64,000 bases of DNA. Origin: Desulfovibrio sp. Fe33 (GTDB lineage: Bacteria > Desulfobacterota > Desulfovibrionia > Desulfovibrionales > Desulfovibrionaceae). Shown in pieces: positions 35,287 to 44,027 of this stretch. The notes beneath the pieces are model-generated. The model was not told where the DNA came from, searched no databases, and saw only the letters and a list, made by a program, of their open reading frames with translations. The stretch is from NCBI RefSeq assembly GCF_028532725.1, contig NZ_JAQKGU010000001.1, positions 248,001 through 312,000 of the forward strand, in the 5' to 3' direction. Position 1 is the first letter of the stretch, and every line of letters starts with the position of its first letter. Both the position numbers and the translations under genes were made by a program.

Positions 35287-36413
35287 CCTGCGGCCCGTTC
35301 GAGGACCGCGAGGACGCGCCGGGCGTGTTCGTCCGGGTCGAAGCGGGCGGCCGCGAAACGGTGGGCGTTCTCGCCCATGCGCGTCAGCCGTTCCCGATCT
35401 GCCAGGGCCGCCATGGCCGAGGCCAGGGCTTCGGCGTCGCCTGGCTTCACCAGTTCCCCGGTTTTGCCGGGCTTGATGAAGACTTCGCTCTCTCCCGCAG
35501 CCAGCACGGGCCGTCCCTGGCTCATGGCCTCAATGACGTCGCGCCCCCACGGATGCCCGGTCAGGTCGGGCCTGAGCACCAGGTGTGCGGCGCGCATCTC
35601 CGCCTCCGGGTCCACGGCGAATCCCTGAAAACTGACCACGTCGTCGATGCCCGCGTCTTCGATGTACTGTTCCAGCGAGCGGTAGAGCGCGTCGTGGATG
35701 CCGATGCGTCCGCCGAACAGGCGCACACGCACTCCGGCCCGGCGCAGTTCCGGCGCGGCCAGCCCGCAAGCCTCGATGCACAGTCTGTGGCCCTTGGTGG
35801 GCGAGACGTGGGAGAACATGCCGTAGACCAGCCCGTCTCCGTCCGGCATGGGCGCGGGTTCGCCGGGCACGGGGGCCGGGTTGAAAATCACGCTGGCATC
35901 CAGGCCGAAGACGCGGCGGGCCTGCTCAGCCTCGGCCGGGCTGATGGCCACCAGCTCCCGAACCCTGGCGCGGACCAGCGGCCGGGTCAGGGGGAGCAGG
36001 GGCGCGTCCTCCAGGAGCATCTCCCGGCAGTGCAGCACGGCGGGCCGTGCTCCGAGGGGCAGGGCGGCCAGCAGGGTGGTGTAGCTGTTGTAGTGGATTA
36101 CATCCGGAGAGAAGTCGTCGGCCAGCCGTCGGATGCGGCGGAACTCGCCGGGCCGGGACACGGCGCGGCCCACGTTTTTCCAAAAGGGGATGGGGCAGGC
36201 CGCCAGGGACATGGGATAGTAGGGGATGCGCACGAAATCCACGGCCACGCCCGCTTCGGCCAGCTCCGCCACGCGCCTGCCCGTGCGCGACGGCGCCGAG
36301 ATGCTGATTACGCGGACCTCGTGGCCCAGCCGGGCCAGCCCCCGAGCCAGGAAAAACAGGCTCTTGGCCGCGCCGCCGCTGTCTATGTCGTTGGTGACGG
36401 ACAGTATCCTCAT
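35283..36413 (-). CDS. Family 4 glycosyltransferase (GT-B)
   Basis: 376 residues. MRILSVTNDIDSGGAAKSLF is the typical N-terminus (GG-containing acceptor loop), LVYGMFSHVSPTKGHRLCIEA the start of the donor domain, and PWGRDVIEAMSQGRPVLAAGESEVFIKPGKTGELVKPGDA the E-x7-E-like nucleotide-sugar-binding region. Soluble. The frame runs on upstream, but the ATG at 36413, which begins the conserved N-terminus, is preferred. Single gene, convergent and overlapping by four bases with the sigma-54 operon. The 253 bases between this gene and the amidohydrolase hold no other gene. Confidence 0.9.
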   Translation of the reverse strand: MRILSVTNDIDSGGAAKSLFFLARGLARLGHEVRVISISAPSRTGRRVAELAEAGVAVDFVRIPYYPMSLAACPIPFWKNVGRAVSRPGEFRRIRRLADDFSPDVIHYNSYTTLLAALPLGARPAVLHCREMLLEDAPLLPLTRPLVRARVRELVAISPAEAEQARRVFGLDASVIFNPAPVPGEPAPMPDGDGLVYGMFSHVSPTKGHRLCIEACGLAAPELRRAGVRVRLFGGRIGIHDALYRSLEQYIEDAGIDDVVSFQGFAVDPEAEMRAAHLVLRPDLTGHPWGRDVIEAMSQGRPVLAAGESEVFIKPGKTGELVKPGDAEALASAMAALADRERLTRMGENAHRFAAARFDPDEHARRVLAVLERAAG

Positions 36414-36666
36414 CGATGCCCCGTTGCGCTGTGCATATCCTGTCTCTATAACCCATGGATTTCGAGAGCAAAACACATTTTTTCGGTGAATCCGGGCCGC
36501 AACCCCCTCTCGGCGCGTCCTTTTTTTCAAGGCGTTTTCGGCTCCGCCGGAACCCGTCCGATATGTGTGGACCTTCACCTGAAAACATACTACGAAATAT
36601 CTTCAGTCCGTGCGCGGACACATTACCGAAGACATGAAACCGAAGCAGGGGAGCACGTTAAACCGG

Positions 36667-37797
36667 ATGGTTGAACTCATTCGCGCGGCCAAAGCCGCGA
36701 CCATGATACCCGGCGCGCCCGTCATTGAGGACGCGGCCATTCTCGTCGAGGAAGGAATCATCAGGGAGGTCGGCGCCTTCGCTTCCCTGGGCCGAACTCA
36801 TACCGGCGACGTTCTCGATCTCGGGGACGTTTTTCTTTGTCCGGGCCTGGTCAACGCCCACTCCCATCTCGAACTGGCCCACCTGCGGGGCAAGTGCCCG
36901 TCTGGCCGCGGATTCGTCGTCTGGGTGGAAAATCTGCTCAAGCAGCCCATATTTGATCTCGAACCGGACGCCCTGGACGAGGCCGTGAAGGAATTGAAGC
37001 GGACCGGGACCGTCATGGTAGGGGATATCGCCACCCGTTTCGCCAAGGAGATGGCCGGAATGCTTGCCGCATCCGGCCTTTTTTTCGCGGTTTTCTGCGA
37101 GGCCATCGGCGAGACCGTGCCGAAGAAGACCTTCATTCCCTCGGGCGAGTTCGAAGCCGGATTTCTGTCCGTGGCAGGGCATTCCCTGTACACCACCCAT
37201 CGGGACGTGCTCCGCGCCGCCAAGAAGGAGAGCCGGGAGAGGGGGCTGCCCTTTTCACTTCACCTGGCCGAGCATGACGACGAGGTCGCCATCATGGCCG
37301 GGGAACCGAGCGCCTTCCTGGATCTGCTCCAGGCTCGCGGCCGTCTGCTCGACTTCGAACCGCCGAAAAAACGCCCGGTCCGGCAGGCCCTGGATCTCGG
37401 GCTGCTCGACGAGACCACCCTGGCCGTGCATTGCGTCAAGGTCACGGACGAGGACATCGCCGCCGTGCGCGAATCCGGGGCCACGGTCTGCCTGTGCCCG
37501 CGCTCCAACGAGTTCATCGGCGTGGGCCGCGCCCCGTGGGAAAAATGGTTCGCCTCGGGCGCACCGCTTTGTTTGGGAACGGACTCCCTGGCCTCCAACA
37601 CCGATCTCGATTTGTGGAACGAGGCTCTGTATCTCAAGGAAAATTTCGACGGCGGGCTGTCCCTGGAGGACGTGCTCGCCATGGTGACCCGCAACCCGGC
37701 GCGCATCCTGGGCGCGGGCAACACCCTCGGCACGCTGGAACCGGGCAAGGTCGCTTCCTTCGCCCTGGTGCCGGATACCCTACAAGCGTTATTCTAG
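36667..37797 (+). CDS. Amidohydrolase, aminodeoxyfutalosine/S-adenosylhomocysteine deaminase-like
   Basis: 376 residues of the TIM-barrel amidohydrolase superfamily. The metal ligands are HSHLE ([14 protein letters not shown]), a histidine in HLAEHDD, one in AVHCVK and the aspartate in [10 protein letters not shown]. The enzyme probably deaminates an adenosine derivative; aminodeoxyfutalosine in the menaquinone (futalosine) pathway is a good candidate in this lineage, S-adenosylhomocysteine another. The family start matches ATG 36667, although its GGGGAG site is 12 bases away; ATG 36634 is possible. It lies 22 bases before pyrB and is likely co-transcribed. Confidence 0.8.
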   Translation: MVELIRAAKAATMIPGAPVIEDAAILVEEGIIREVGAFASLGRTHTGDVLDLGDVFLCPGLVNAHSHLELAHLRGKCPSGRGFVVWVENLLKQPIFDLEPDALDEAVKELKRTGTVMVGDIATRFAKEMAGMLAASGLFFAVFCEAIGETVPKKTFIPSGEFEAGFLSVAGHSLYTTHRDVLRAAKKESRERGLPFSLHLAEHDDEVAIMAGEPSAFLDLLQARGRLLDFEPPKKRPVRQALDLGLLDETTLAVHCVKVTDEDIAAVRESGATVCLCPRSNEFIGVGRAPWEKWFASGAPLCLGTDSLASNTDLDLWNEALYLKENFDGGLSLEDVLAMVTRNPARILGAGNTLGTLEPGKVASFALVPDTLQALF

Positions 37798-37819
37798 GAT
37801 TGTCGGAGGCAGAAACGAC

Positions 37820-38749
37820 ATGAAATGGTTACACAAGGACCTGCTGGACGTGTCCCAGCTTTCCAAGGCGGAGGTCATGGCGATCTTCGAGACGGCGGGA
37901 CGTTTCCAGGAATTGCAGGAACGGCCGGTCAAAAAGGTGCCCACCCTCAAGGGCCGCAGCGTGGTGCTCTTCTTCGCCGAACCGAGCACGCGCACCAAGA
38001 CGAGCTTCGACGTGGCCGGAAAGCGGCTGTCCGCCGATACCTTCTCGTTGGCAAAAAGCTCGTCCAGCCTGACCAAGGGCGAGTCCCTCAAGGACACCGC
38101 CCTGACCCTCCAGGCCATGGCCCCGGACGCTATCGTCATCCGGCACTGGTGCTCGGGCGCGGCCCGATTCATGGCCGATCGGCTGGAATGCTCGGTCATC
38201 AACGCCGGCGACGGCAGGCACGCGCATCCCACCCAGGCCCTTCTGGACTCCTTCACCCTGCACCAGGAGTGGGGCGACCTGAACGGCAAGACCATTCTTA
38301 TTCTCGGCGATATCGCCCACAGCCGCGTGGCACGCTCCAACGTCATCCTGCTGAACATGCTCGGCGCGAAGGTCAGGCTCTGCGGTCCGCGCACCCTCCT
38401 GCCCCCGGCGTTGAAAACGTGGCCGGTCGAGGTCTACTCCGATCTGGACGAGGCGGTCAGGGGCGTGGACGCCGTCATGTGCCTGCGGTTGCAGCTTGAA
38501 CGCCAGAAGGACGGCCTGCTGCCCGATCTGCGCGAGTACGCCAGGACCTACGGGCTGGGCATGAAGCATGTGGAGCTGGCGAATCCGGACGTGCGCATCA
38601 TGCATCCCGGCCCCCTGAACCGGGGCGTGGAAATCAGCTCCGAGCTGGCCGACACCGCCAATTCCCTGATTCTCGATCAGGTGGCCAGCGGCGTGGTCGT
38701 GCGCATGGCCCTGCTGTTCCTCTATATGACCAGGAAAGGCGAAGAATAA
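37820..38749 (+). CDS. pyrB: Aspartate carbamoyltransferase, catalytic chain
   Basis: 309 residues. The carbamoyl-phosphate motif STRTKTSF is at 56-63; [23 protein letters not shown] and MHPGPLNRG are the further active-site segments. It catalyses the first committed step of pyrimidine synthesis (carbamoyl phosphate plus aspartate). GGAGG precedes the ATG. No regulatory chain (pyrI) is adjacent. It is followed by a tandemly duplicated spacer that begins with a copy of its last two codons and by pyrC. Confidence 0.95.
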   Translation: MKWLHKDLLDVSQLSKAEVMAIFETAGRFQELQERPVKKVPTLKGRSVVLFFAEPSTRTKTSFDVAGKRLSADTFSLAKSSSSLTKGESLKDTALTLQAMAPDAIVIRHWCSGAARFMADRLECSVINAGDGRHAHPTQALLDSFTLHQEWGDLNGKTILILGDIAHSRVARSNVILLNMLGAKVRLCGPRTLLPPALKTWPVEVYSDLDEAVRGVDAVMCLRLQLERQKDGLLPDLREYARTYGLGMKHVELANPDVRIMHPGPLNRGVEISSELADTANSLILDQVASGVVVRMALLFLYMTRKGEE

Positions 38750-38991
38750 GGAGCGGGGATGCCGCCCGTGGCGGCGTAGTCGGATGACTTCGCCTCCGGC
38801 GGCCAAAGGGGCGTGCCCCCTTTGGAATCCCTATGCCGCCTTCGGCGAAATTGACCGTTTGAAAGGCCGAACCTTCGCGGACGAAAAATCCCGCGAAGCG
38901 GCACAAAAAGTTTTGGAGATTCCTAAGAACCTTTTTCAAAAGGTTCTTAGGCCCCCGGAGGGGCCCCCGGCAGGGCCGCCGGAGGCATACA
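38741..38991. repeat. 251-bp tandem repeat, copy 1 (pyrB-pyrC spacer)
   Basis: This unit and 38992-39242 are about 97% identical, with some seven substitutions. The unit begins within pyrB at GAAGAATA (last two codons plus most of the stop). It contains several stem-loops: CCAAAGGGG paired with CCCCTTTGG, a 13-bp CCTAAGAACC.../...GGTTCTTAGG hairpin at 38922-38951, and a CCCCCGGAGGGGCCCCC block. No coding frame is credible. Confidence 0.9.
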
Positions 38992-39242
38992 GAAGAATAG
39001 GGAGCGGGGATGCCGCCCGTGGCGGCGTAGTCGGATGACTTCGCCTCCGGCGGCCAAAGGGGCGTGCCCCCTTTGGAATCCCTAAGCCGCCTTCGGCGAA
39101 ATTGACCGTTTGAAAGGCCGAACCTTAGCGGACGAAAGACCCCGCGAAGCGGCGCAAAAAGTTTTGGAGATTCCTAAGAACCTTTTCCAAAAGGTTCTTA
39201 GGCCCCCGGAGGGGCCCCCGGCAGGGCCGCCGGAGGCATACA
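38992..39242. repeat. 251-bp tandem repeat, copy 2 (pyrB-pyrC spacer)
   Basis: Second copy, immediately adjoining the first, ending nine bases before the pyrC ribosome site. It starts with GAAGAATAG, a displaced copy of the end of pyrB. Together the two copies fill the 505 bases between pyrB and pyrC, which hold no gene. The hairpins recur at the same places, so the pyrC message would carry a highly structured leader. Confidence 0.9.
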
Positions 39243-39254
39243 CAGGAGGCAGAC

Positions 39255-40538
39255 ATGGCCAAGATGGATTTGATTGTCAGACGAGCCAAATTGGACGGAC
39301 AGGATGTGGACGTCTTTGTTTCCGGCGGCAAAATAACGGAAGTGAAGCCCTCGGCCGAGACCCTCGACGCGGGTGACGCCGTGGTGGAGGAGGCCTTCGG
39401 GCTGACCCTTTTGCCATCAATGACCGACGTGCATGTGCATCTGCGCGAGCCGGGCTTCGAATACAAGGAAGACGTGGAATCCGGCCTGCGGGCAGCCGCC
39501 TGGGGCGGGTTTTCCAACATCATGTGCATGGCCAACACCAAGCCGGTGAACGACAACGGCGCGGTCACCGAGTTCATGCTCGACAAGGCGCGCAAGCACT
39601 GGCCCGACGGCCCGCGGCTGTTCCCCATCGGCGCGCTGACCAAGGGGCTTCAGGGCAAGGAGCTCGCGCCCATGGCCGAACTGGCCGGGGCCGGATGCGC
39701 CGCCTTCTCCAACGACGGCGTGCCTGTGGAGTCCACCAAGATATTCCGCCTGGCCGTGGAATACGCCTCCGATTGGGACCGCGTGGTCATCGACCACTGC
39801 GAGGACCCGTATCTGGGTGTGGGCGCGGGCGTCAACGAGGGCGAGGTGTCCAGCCGCCTGGGTCTGCCCGGACAGCCCGACGTGGCCGAGGCCATGCAGG
39901 TGGCGCGGGACATCCTGCTCGCGGAATACCTGGATTTGCCTATTCATCTGGCGCACATTTCCTGCCGCCGGTCGGCCGACCTCATCCGCTTCGCCAAGTC
40001 GCGCGGGGTGAAGATTTCGGCCGAGACCACGCCCCATTACCTGACCATGACCGAGGATATTCTCGAAGCCGAGGCCACGGAATTCGACGCGCTGGCCAAG
40101 GTCAACCCGCCCCTGCGCACCGAGGATGACCGGCAGGCCATGATCGAGGCCCTGAACGACGGGACCATCGATTGCCTGGCCACGGACCACGCGCCCCATG
40201 CGGGCTACGAGAAGGAGACCGAGTTCGACGTGGCCCCTTGCGGCATCACTGGTCTGGACACGGCTCTTTCCGTGACCTGGGGATTGGTCCGTGACGGCGT
40301 GCTCACGCGCGAGGCCTTTGTCCGCGCCTGGACCACGGCTCCGTGCTCCATCTTCAAGCTGCCCGTGAACACGTTCAATCCCGGCGACCCGGCGGACTTC
40401 TTCCTGTTCGACGAGGACGAGGAATGGACCGTCGCTCCCGGCACCCTGCATTCCAAGGGAAAGAACACGCCCCTGCTCGGCTCCGTTCTGAAGGGGCGGG
40501 TAAAAACCCATTTCATTGCGGGCAAAAAGGTTGTATAG
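39255..40538 (+). CDS. pyrC: Dihydroorotase
   Basis: 427 residues, type I dihydroorotase length. DVHVHLREPGFEYKED (H60, H62) is the first metal motif; DHCEDP, HLAHISCRRS, ETTPHYL and ATDHAPHAGYEKE supply the remaining ligands. It cyclises carbamoyl-aspartate to dihydroorotate, the step after pyrB. AGGAGG precedes the ATG. Same orientation as pyrB, separated by the 251-bp tandem repeat, so co-transcription must read through the repeat unless pyrC has its own promoter. Confidence 0.95.
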   Translation: MAKMDLIVRRAKLDGQDVDVFVSGGKITEVKPSAETLDAGDAVVEEAFGLTLLPSMTDVHVHLREPGFEYKEDVESGLRAAAWGGFSNIMCMANTKPVNDNGAVTEFMLDKARKHWPDGPRLFPIGALTKGLQGKELAPMAELAGAGCAAFSNDGVPVESTKIFRLAVEYASDWDRVVIDHCEDPYLGVGAGVNEGEVSSRLGLPGQPDVAEAMQVARDILLAEYLDLPIHLAHISCRRSADLIRFAKSRGVKISAETTPHYLTMTEDILEAEATEFDALAKVNPPLRTEDDRQAMIEALNDGTIDCLATDHAPHAGYEKETEFDVAPCGITGLDTALSVTWGLVRDGVLTREAFVRAWTTAPCSIFKLPVNTFNPGDPADFFLFDEDEEWTVAPGTLHSKGKNTPLLGSVLKGRVKTHFIAGKKVV

Positions 40539-40571
40539 CAGGATTTCCCGGCGACCTAACAGGGCCGGGAA

Positions 40572-40658
40572 CCGCGCCGGAGCGATGCCTTTTTTTCGCG
40601 GCGCGGCCAGCTAACGATTCAAAGTGAGGCCGTCCTTTTCGAACCTTCCAGGACGGCC
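40572..40658 (+). other. Two stem-loops between pyrC and the CCA-enzyme-like gene
   Basis: CCGCGCCG (40572-40579) pairs with CGGCGCGG (40599-40606) around a loop containing seven T residues. Then GGCCGTCC (from 40629) pairs with GGACGGCC ending near 40658, just before the GAGAGG ribosome site of the next gene. The first could attenuate pyrC transcription; the second may limit translation of the downstream gene. Neither is a classical terminator. Confidence 0.45.
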
Positions 40659-40672
40659 GAGAGAGGAATGAT

Positions 40673-42007
40673 ATGAGCCAGCCTTTCAAAGATGCTGTCG
40701 GCTTTTGCAAAACCATCATGCGCAACGGGTTTGACGCATATATCATCAATGCCCGGCTCCAGGCGCTTACCCTGGACGAAACGGGCAACGAGCAGGAACT
40801 GGACATTTGCACCGAGGCCACGTTCGACGAGTTGAAGAAATACTTCCCCACCATGGAGGAATCCGGCGACAAGGGAATCCTCGGCACTCTCGTGGAAGGG
40901 GGCGTGACCTACTATTTCTACCCCGCGTCCACCGAAGTGGCCGCCTACACCGACGAGGTGGTCTCCACCATGACCCCCCGGCTGATGAAGCGGCTTGAGC
41001 GGCGCGGCGACATTCCCCTGTCCGCCGTCTGTCCGTTCATCCCCCGGGCCAAGGAGACCTACGCCGATTTCGCGGACTTCACCGAGGGGCAGATCCGCTT
41101 CAAGGGAATGCCCGATCAGGCGTTGAAAAAGGATTACTCCCTGGCCTACCGCGCCATGCGCTTTGCGGCCAACTTCGACAAGGAAATCGAGGCCAACACC
41201 TGGATAGCCATCGTGCGCAACTCCCGCCGCGTGCTCGACTACGTGCCCATGTCCGACTTCCTGGACGAGTGGCGCAAGGTCGAGGCCGAGTCCATGCACA
41301 AGTTCTTCGGCCTGCTCTTCGATTCCATGCTCCTGCACGGGCTCATCCCGGAGATCGCGGCCCTGTCCCGCGTGTGGCAGATCAAGAATCCCGAAGAGGG
41401 CACCGAGGAGACCGTCCTGGAGCACACCCTGGACGTCATGAAGGTCTACCCCGAGGAGCTTCCCTTCGACTGGTTCGGCACCGTGGCCTGTCTGTTCCAC
41501 GACATCGGCAAGCTCTACACCGCCGAATTCTACGACGACCGCTGGAATTTCCTCCAGCATCACCGCGTGGGCGCCAAGGTCGCCCGCAAGGTCCTCAAGC
41601 GCCTCCGTTTCGAGGAGCATGACATCGATCTCATCTGCGATCTCGTCCAGAACCATATGCGCCCCCACTTCATGCTCACCGACAAGGGCATCCGCCGGTT
41701 GCGCTCGCTGGACGAATACCCGCGCATCATGGAGATGGTCCGCGCCGACATCAAGGCGCGCAACGGCTCCTGGCGTGAATTCAACCACAACCTCAAGATG
41801 GCCGAACGTGCCGACATCCCGGACCTCGAACTCGAACCGCTGCTCGACGGCAACCGGATCATGGAGCTGGCCAAGCTCAAGCCCGGTCCGGCCATCGGCA
41901 AGATTCGCGACCAGCTTCTTGAAGCCCAGGTCCGCGACGATGTGGCCACCCTTGAGGAGGCCGAGCGGTTTGTTCTCGATTACGTGGACGAACACCGCCT
42001 GTACTAG
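40673..42007 (+). CDS. CCA-adding-enzyme-like HD protein with degraded nucleotidyltransferase site
   Basis: 444 residues. The order matches class II tRNA nucleotidyltransferases followed by an HD domain (HDIGKLYTAEF, near residue 280). In the N-terminal domain GFDAYIINARLQ stands where VGGxVRD should be, ELDICTEATFDELKKYF where DxDIATxATPEEV should be, and DIPLSAVCP where DFTINALA should be; DYSLAYRAMRFA keeps the RxxRAxRF helix. The loss of GG-RD and the first catalytic Asp suggests no nucleotidyl transfer. The HD half keeps H and D residues and may be a phosphohydrolase. GAGGAATGAT precedes the ATG. Confidence 0.8.
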   Translation: MSQPFKDAVGFCKTIMRNGFDAYIINARLQALTLDETGNEQELDICTEATFDELKKYFPTMEESGDKGILGTLVEGGVTYYFYPASTEVAAYTDEVVSTMTPRLMKRLERRGDIPLSAVCPFIPRAKETYADFADFTEGQIRFKGMPDQALKKDYSLAYRAMRFAANFDKEIEANTWIAIVRNSRRVLDYVPMSDFLDEWRKVEAESMHKFFGLLFDSMLLHGLIPEIAALSRVWQIKNPEEGTEETVLEHTLDVMKVYPEELPFDWFGTVACLFHDIGKLYTAEFYDDRWNFLQHHRVGAKVARKVLKRLRFEEHDIDLICDLVQNHMRPHFMLTDKGIRRLRSLDEYPRIMEMVRADIKARNGSWREFNHNLKMAERADIPDLELEPLLDGNRIMELAKLKPGPAIGKIRDQLLEAQVRDDVATLEEAERFVLDYVDEHRLY

Positions 42008-42032
42008 TCCGGCCCGTATCAAGCTCAATACG

Positions 42033-42071
42033 CACCGCCTCTGCCCATGTCGGCAGGGGCGGTGTTTTTTT
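42033..42071 (+). terminator. Rho-independent terminator of the HD/CCA-like gene
   Basis: CACCGCC-TCTGCC pairs with GGCAG-GGGCGGTG across a six-base loop and is followed by seven T residues (42065-42071). Confidence 0.9.
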
Positions 42072-42093
42072 GTGGGTGAGGAAGGAAGTTGAA

Positions 42094-42190
42094 ACCGCCT
42101 GCGGCGGGGAGGCCGGGTGACTTCGCCTTCGGCGGGCAAGGGGAGCGCCCTCTTGTACCCCCATTGCCGCCCTGTGGGGCGCGGGATAGG
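42094..42190. repeat. Diverged copy of the intergenic mosaic element
   Basis: The order of blocks, CCTGCGGCGGGGAGGCCGG, GGTGACTTCGCCTTCGGCGG, GGGGAGCGCCCTCTTGTACCC and CATTGCCGCC, follows the first 90 bases of the pyrB-pyrC repeat with many substitutions. It sits between convergent terminators and encodes nothing. Confidence 0.5.
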
Positions 42191-42238
42191 CGGCAGGGGG
42201 GCGGGAGGAGGAAGTCCCCTTGGGGAGCGGCGGAGCAC

Positions 42239-42268
42239 AAAAAAAAGCCGACTCTTTCGAGCCGGCTT
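42239..42268 (-). terminator. Rho-independent terminator of the 42291-43163 gene
   Basis: Leftwards, AAGCCG-G-CTC pairs with GAG-T-CGGCTT around a GAAA loop, followed by eight T residues (42239-42246). Confidence 0.9.
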
Positions 42269-42290
42269 GCAGAAAGCGCGGAAATGGGGT

Positions 42291-43163
42291 CTAGACCGTT
42301 ACGCTGGCCAGCTGCGGGGCGGCGTCGCCGGGCACTGCCTGATAGGCTTCCAGGGCTTGGCTCATGCTCGCCTTGGCTGGATTGAACCGCGCTTCAAGCC
42401 GGGTGGTCAGGTCCTGAAGCTGGGCTACGTTGTCGAGTTCGCCCTTGAGTTGCTCCAGAAGATCGTTGAGTTCGTCCAGGGGATCGGTGTCGGCCGAGTT
42501 CGAGGCTTGGGCCGCCTTGAGGAAGAAGCGGGCATTGACGTCCTGGGTGGCTGAATCGCCGCCGGAAGCCTCGGCAACATGGAAAATTTCGTTTTGCCCG
42601 TTGTCGAAAAACTCGTTCAGGGCCGTGTTGATGCCGGAATTGAATTGGGCGATGGCCGAGTCGCCCGCAGCGACGCCGAAATTGCGGTCGATGAACTTGA
42701 GGACGTTGAGCAGGCCGTTGCCCAAGGTGTCCTCGTTCACGCCGGAGGCGGTGGCCTGGACGATCATCCCGGCGGCAGCGGCGGCCGTATCGTCGCCGAA
42801 CCGCTCACGCAGCCAGTCCATGGTGGAAGCGAGCTGGTCGCGCAGTCCGTCGGTGTCCTTGGGCTCGCCGTTTTCGTCGGTGACGTCGCCCATGCGGCGA
42901 ATGATCTCGTTGGCGAAGGTCTCACCCAGCGTGCGGGGGAAATCCTCGGACAGCTTGCCCGCCTGGCCCGGAGCCTGGGCCAGGGCCCTGGCCGCCGGGG
43001 TCAGCCCGTCCTTGGCCGGGTTGGACACGGCGATCTGCCCCAGGCGCAGCCCATGGCTGTCGTCCAGCAGCTTGGACGCGTTCCCCAGGTCCTCGCCCTG
43101 GTCGGCCCGCGTCTTGAGCGTGTGCATGAACCCGTAGTTCATATGTGCGCCGGAGATAATCAT
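42291..43163 (-). CDS. Hypothetical alpha-helical protein
   Basis: 290 residues from the ATG at 43163 (AAGCAGG upstream); nine further codons exist upstream without a ribosome site. No signal peptide or membrane helix. The sequence is Ala/Asp/Gln-rich and predominantly helical, with a Gly-rich patch (AAAAGMIVQATASGVNEDTLGNGLLNVLKFID) and a C-terminal coiled-coil-like stretch (DELNDLLEQLKGELDNVAQ). The family is not recognised; the helical, Asn/Gln-rich ends resemble secreted or flagellar-type structural proteins, but this is weak. Monocistronic, with its own terminator. Confidence 0.7.
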   Translation of the reverse strand: MIISGAHMNYGFMHTLKTRADQGEDLGNASKLLDDSHGLRLGQIAVSNPAKDGLTPAARALAQAPGQAGKLSEDFPRTLGETFANEIIRRMGDVTDENGEPKDTDGLRDQLASTMDWLRERFGDDTAAAAAGMIVQATASGVNEDTLGNGLLNVLKFIDRNFGVAAGDSAIAQFNSGINTALNEFFDNGQNEIFHVAEASGGDSATQDVNARFFLKAAQASNSADTDPLDELNDLLEQLKGELDNVAQLQDLTTRLEARFNPAKASMSQALEAYQAVPGDAAPQLASVTV

Positions 43164-43207
43164 GCCTGCTTTATCGGAAGGCCCCGGCAATTCTTTATAC
43201 CCCCGGC

Positions 43208-43271
43208 CCCCGAAAAACGAATATTTGGTTTTCGGGGAACAGGTCCCTGCCCGAGCTTGCGGACAGGGACC
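43208..43271. terminator. Pair of stem-loops after the ABC/DUF2318 operon
   Basis: CCCCGAAAA pairs with TTTTCGGGG (43208-43237), then GGTCCCTG with CAGGGACC (43242-43271, rightwards followed by CGTTTT). They lie between the end of the ABC ATPase gene and the start of the next leftward gene and probably end the ABC transcript, although no long T-run follows in that direction. Confidence 0.45.
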
Positions 43272-43341
43272 CGTTTTCGAACGTGTTGCGCCTCAGGACG
43301 GCGGATTCGGGCGGCAGGGAAACCTTTCGTTCCGACGACGC

Positions 43342-44019
43342 CTATTGTCTGGCGATGCTTTTGATCGCGCCGTCTTCCATCTCGACGACGGTGTCGGCAT
43401 AGGCCGCGTACTGCGGATCGTGGGTTACCATCACCACTGCGAGTCCGTCCTTGTTGAGGTCCTTCAGCAGGCGCAGGATTTCCTCGCCAGTGGCCTTGTC
43501 CAGGCTGCCCGTGGGTTCGTCCGCGAAAAGGCAACGCGCTTTTTTGACCAGCGCCCGCGCGATGGCGGCCCGTTGCTGCTCGCCGCCCGAAAGCATGGAG
43601 GGCAGGCGGTTCCATTTTCCGCCCAGGCCGACGCGCTCAAGGCATTGCCGGGCTTCCTCGACGCGCTGGCGGGGGACCGGCCGCAATCCGTTCATGAAGG
43701 GCAGCAAGGCGTTTTCCAACACCGTGAGGTACGGCAGCAGATGGTGGAATTGGAAGATCACGGCGAAGTCCTTGTGCCGGATGGTGTTCAACTTCCCTTC
43801 CTCGACCCGCACGATGTCGGCGTTGTTGTAGACCAGGCTGCCCGAGTCCGGTTTCTGCAAGGTGGAAAGGATGTGCAGCAAGGTCGTCTTTCCCGATCCG
43901 GACCTCCCGACAACGGAAACGAACTCTCCTTCCTCCACGGTCAGGGAGACATTCACGAGAGCCTTGGTCGGAGCTCCTTGGCCGTTAAACGTCTTGGATA
44001 TGTTTTCAGCTTTAATCAT
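43342..44019 (-). CDS. ABC transporter ATP-binding protein, MacB/LolD family
   Basis: 225 residues. Walker A is GRSGSGKT at 38-45, the signature is LSGGEQQR, Walker B is CLFADEPT followed by [10 protein letters not shown], and VMVTHDP is the H-loop. The short form without a membrane part matches LolD/MacB-type ATPases that partner FtsX-like permeases, as here (permease eight bases upstream). TAGGAGACGAC precedes the ATG. With the DUF2318 gene this makes the core of a metal-handling system rather than a lipoprotein exporter, on context. Confidence 0.9.
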   Translation of the reverse strand: MIKAENISKTFNGQGAPTKALVNVSLTVEEGEFVSVVGRSGSGKTTLLHILSTLQKPDSGSLVYNNADIVRVEEGKLNTIRHKDFAVIFQFHHLLPYLTVLENALLPFMNGLRPVPRQRVEEARQCLERVGLGGKWNRLPSMLSGGEQQRAAIARALVKKARCLFADEPTGSLDKATGEEILRLLKDLNKDGLAVVMVTHDPQYAAYADTVVEMEDGAIKSIARQ

Positions 44020-44027
44020 GTCGTCTC

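Noticed and set aside
38741-39242. Repeat considered as a CRISPR array or mobile element
   Set aside because: Only two long direct copies without spacers, no transposase and no terminal inverted repeats with target duplication.
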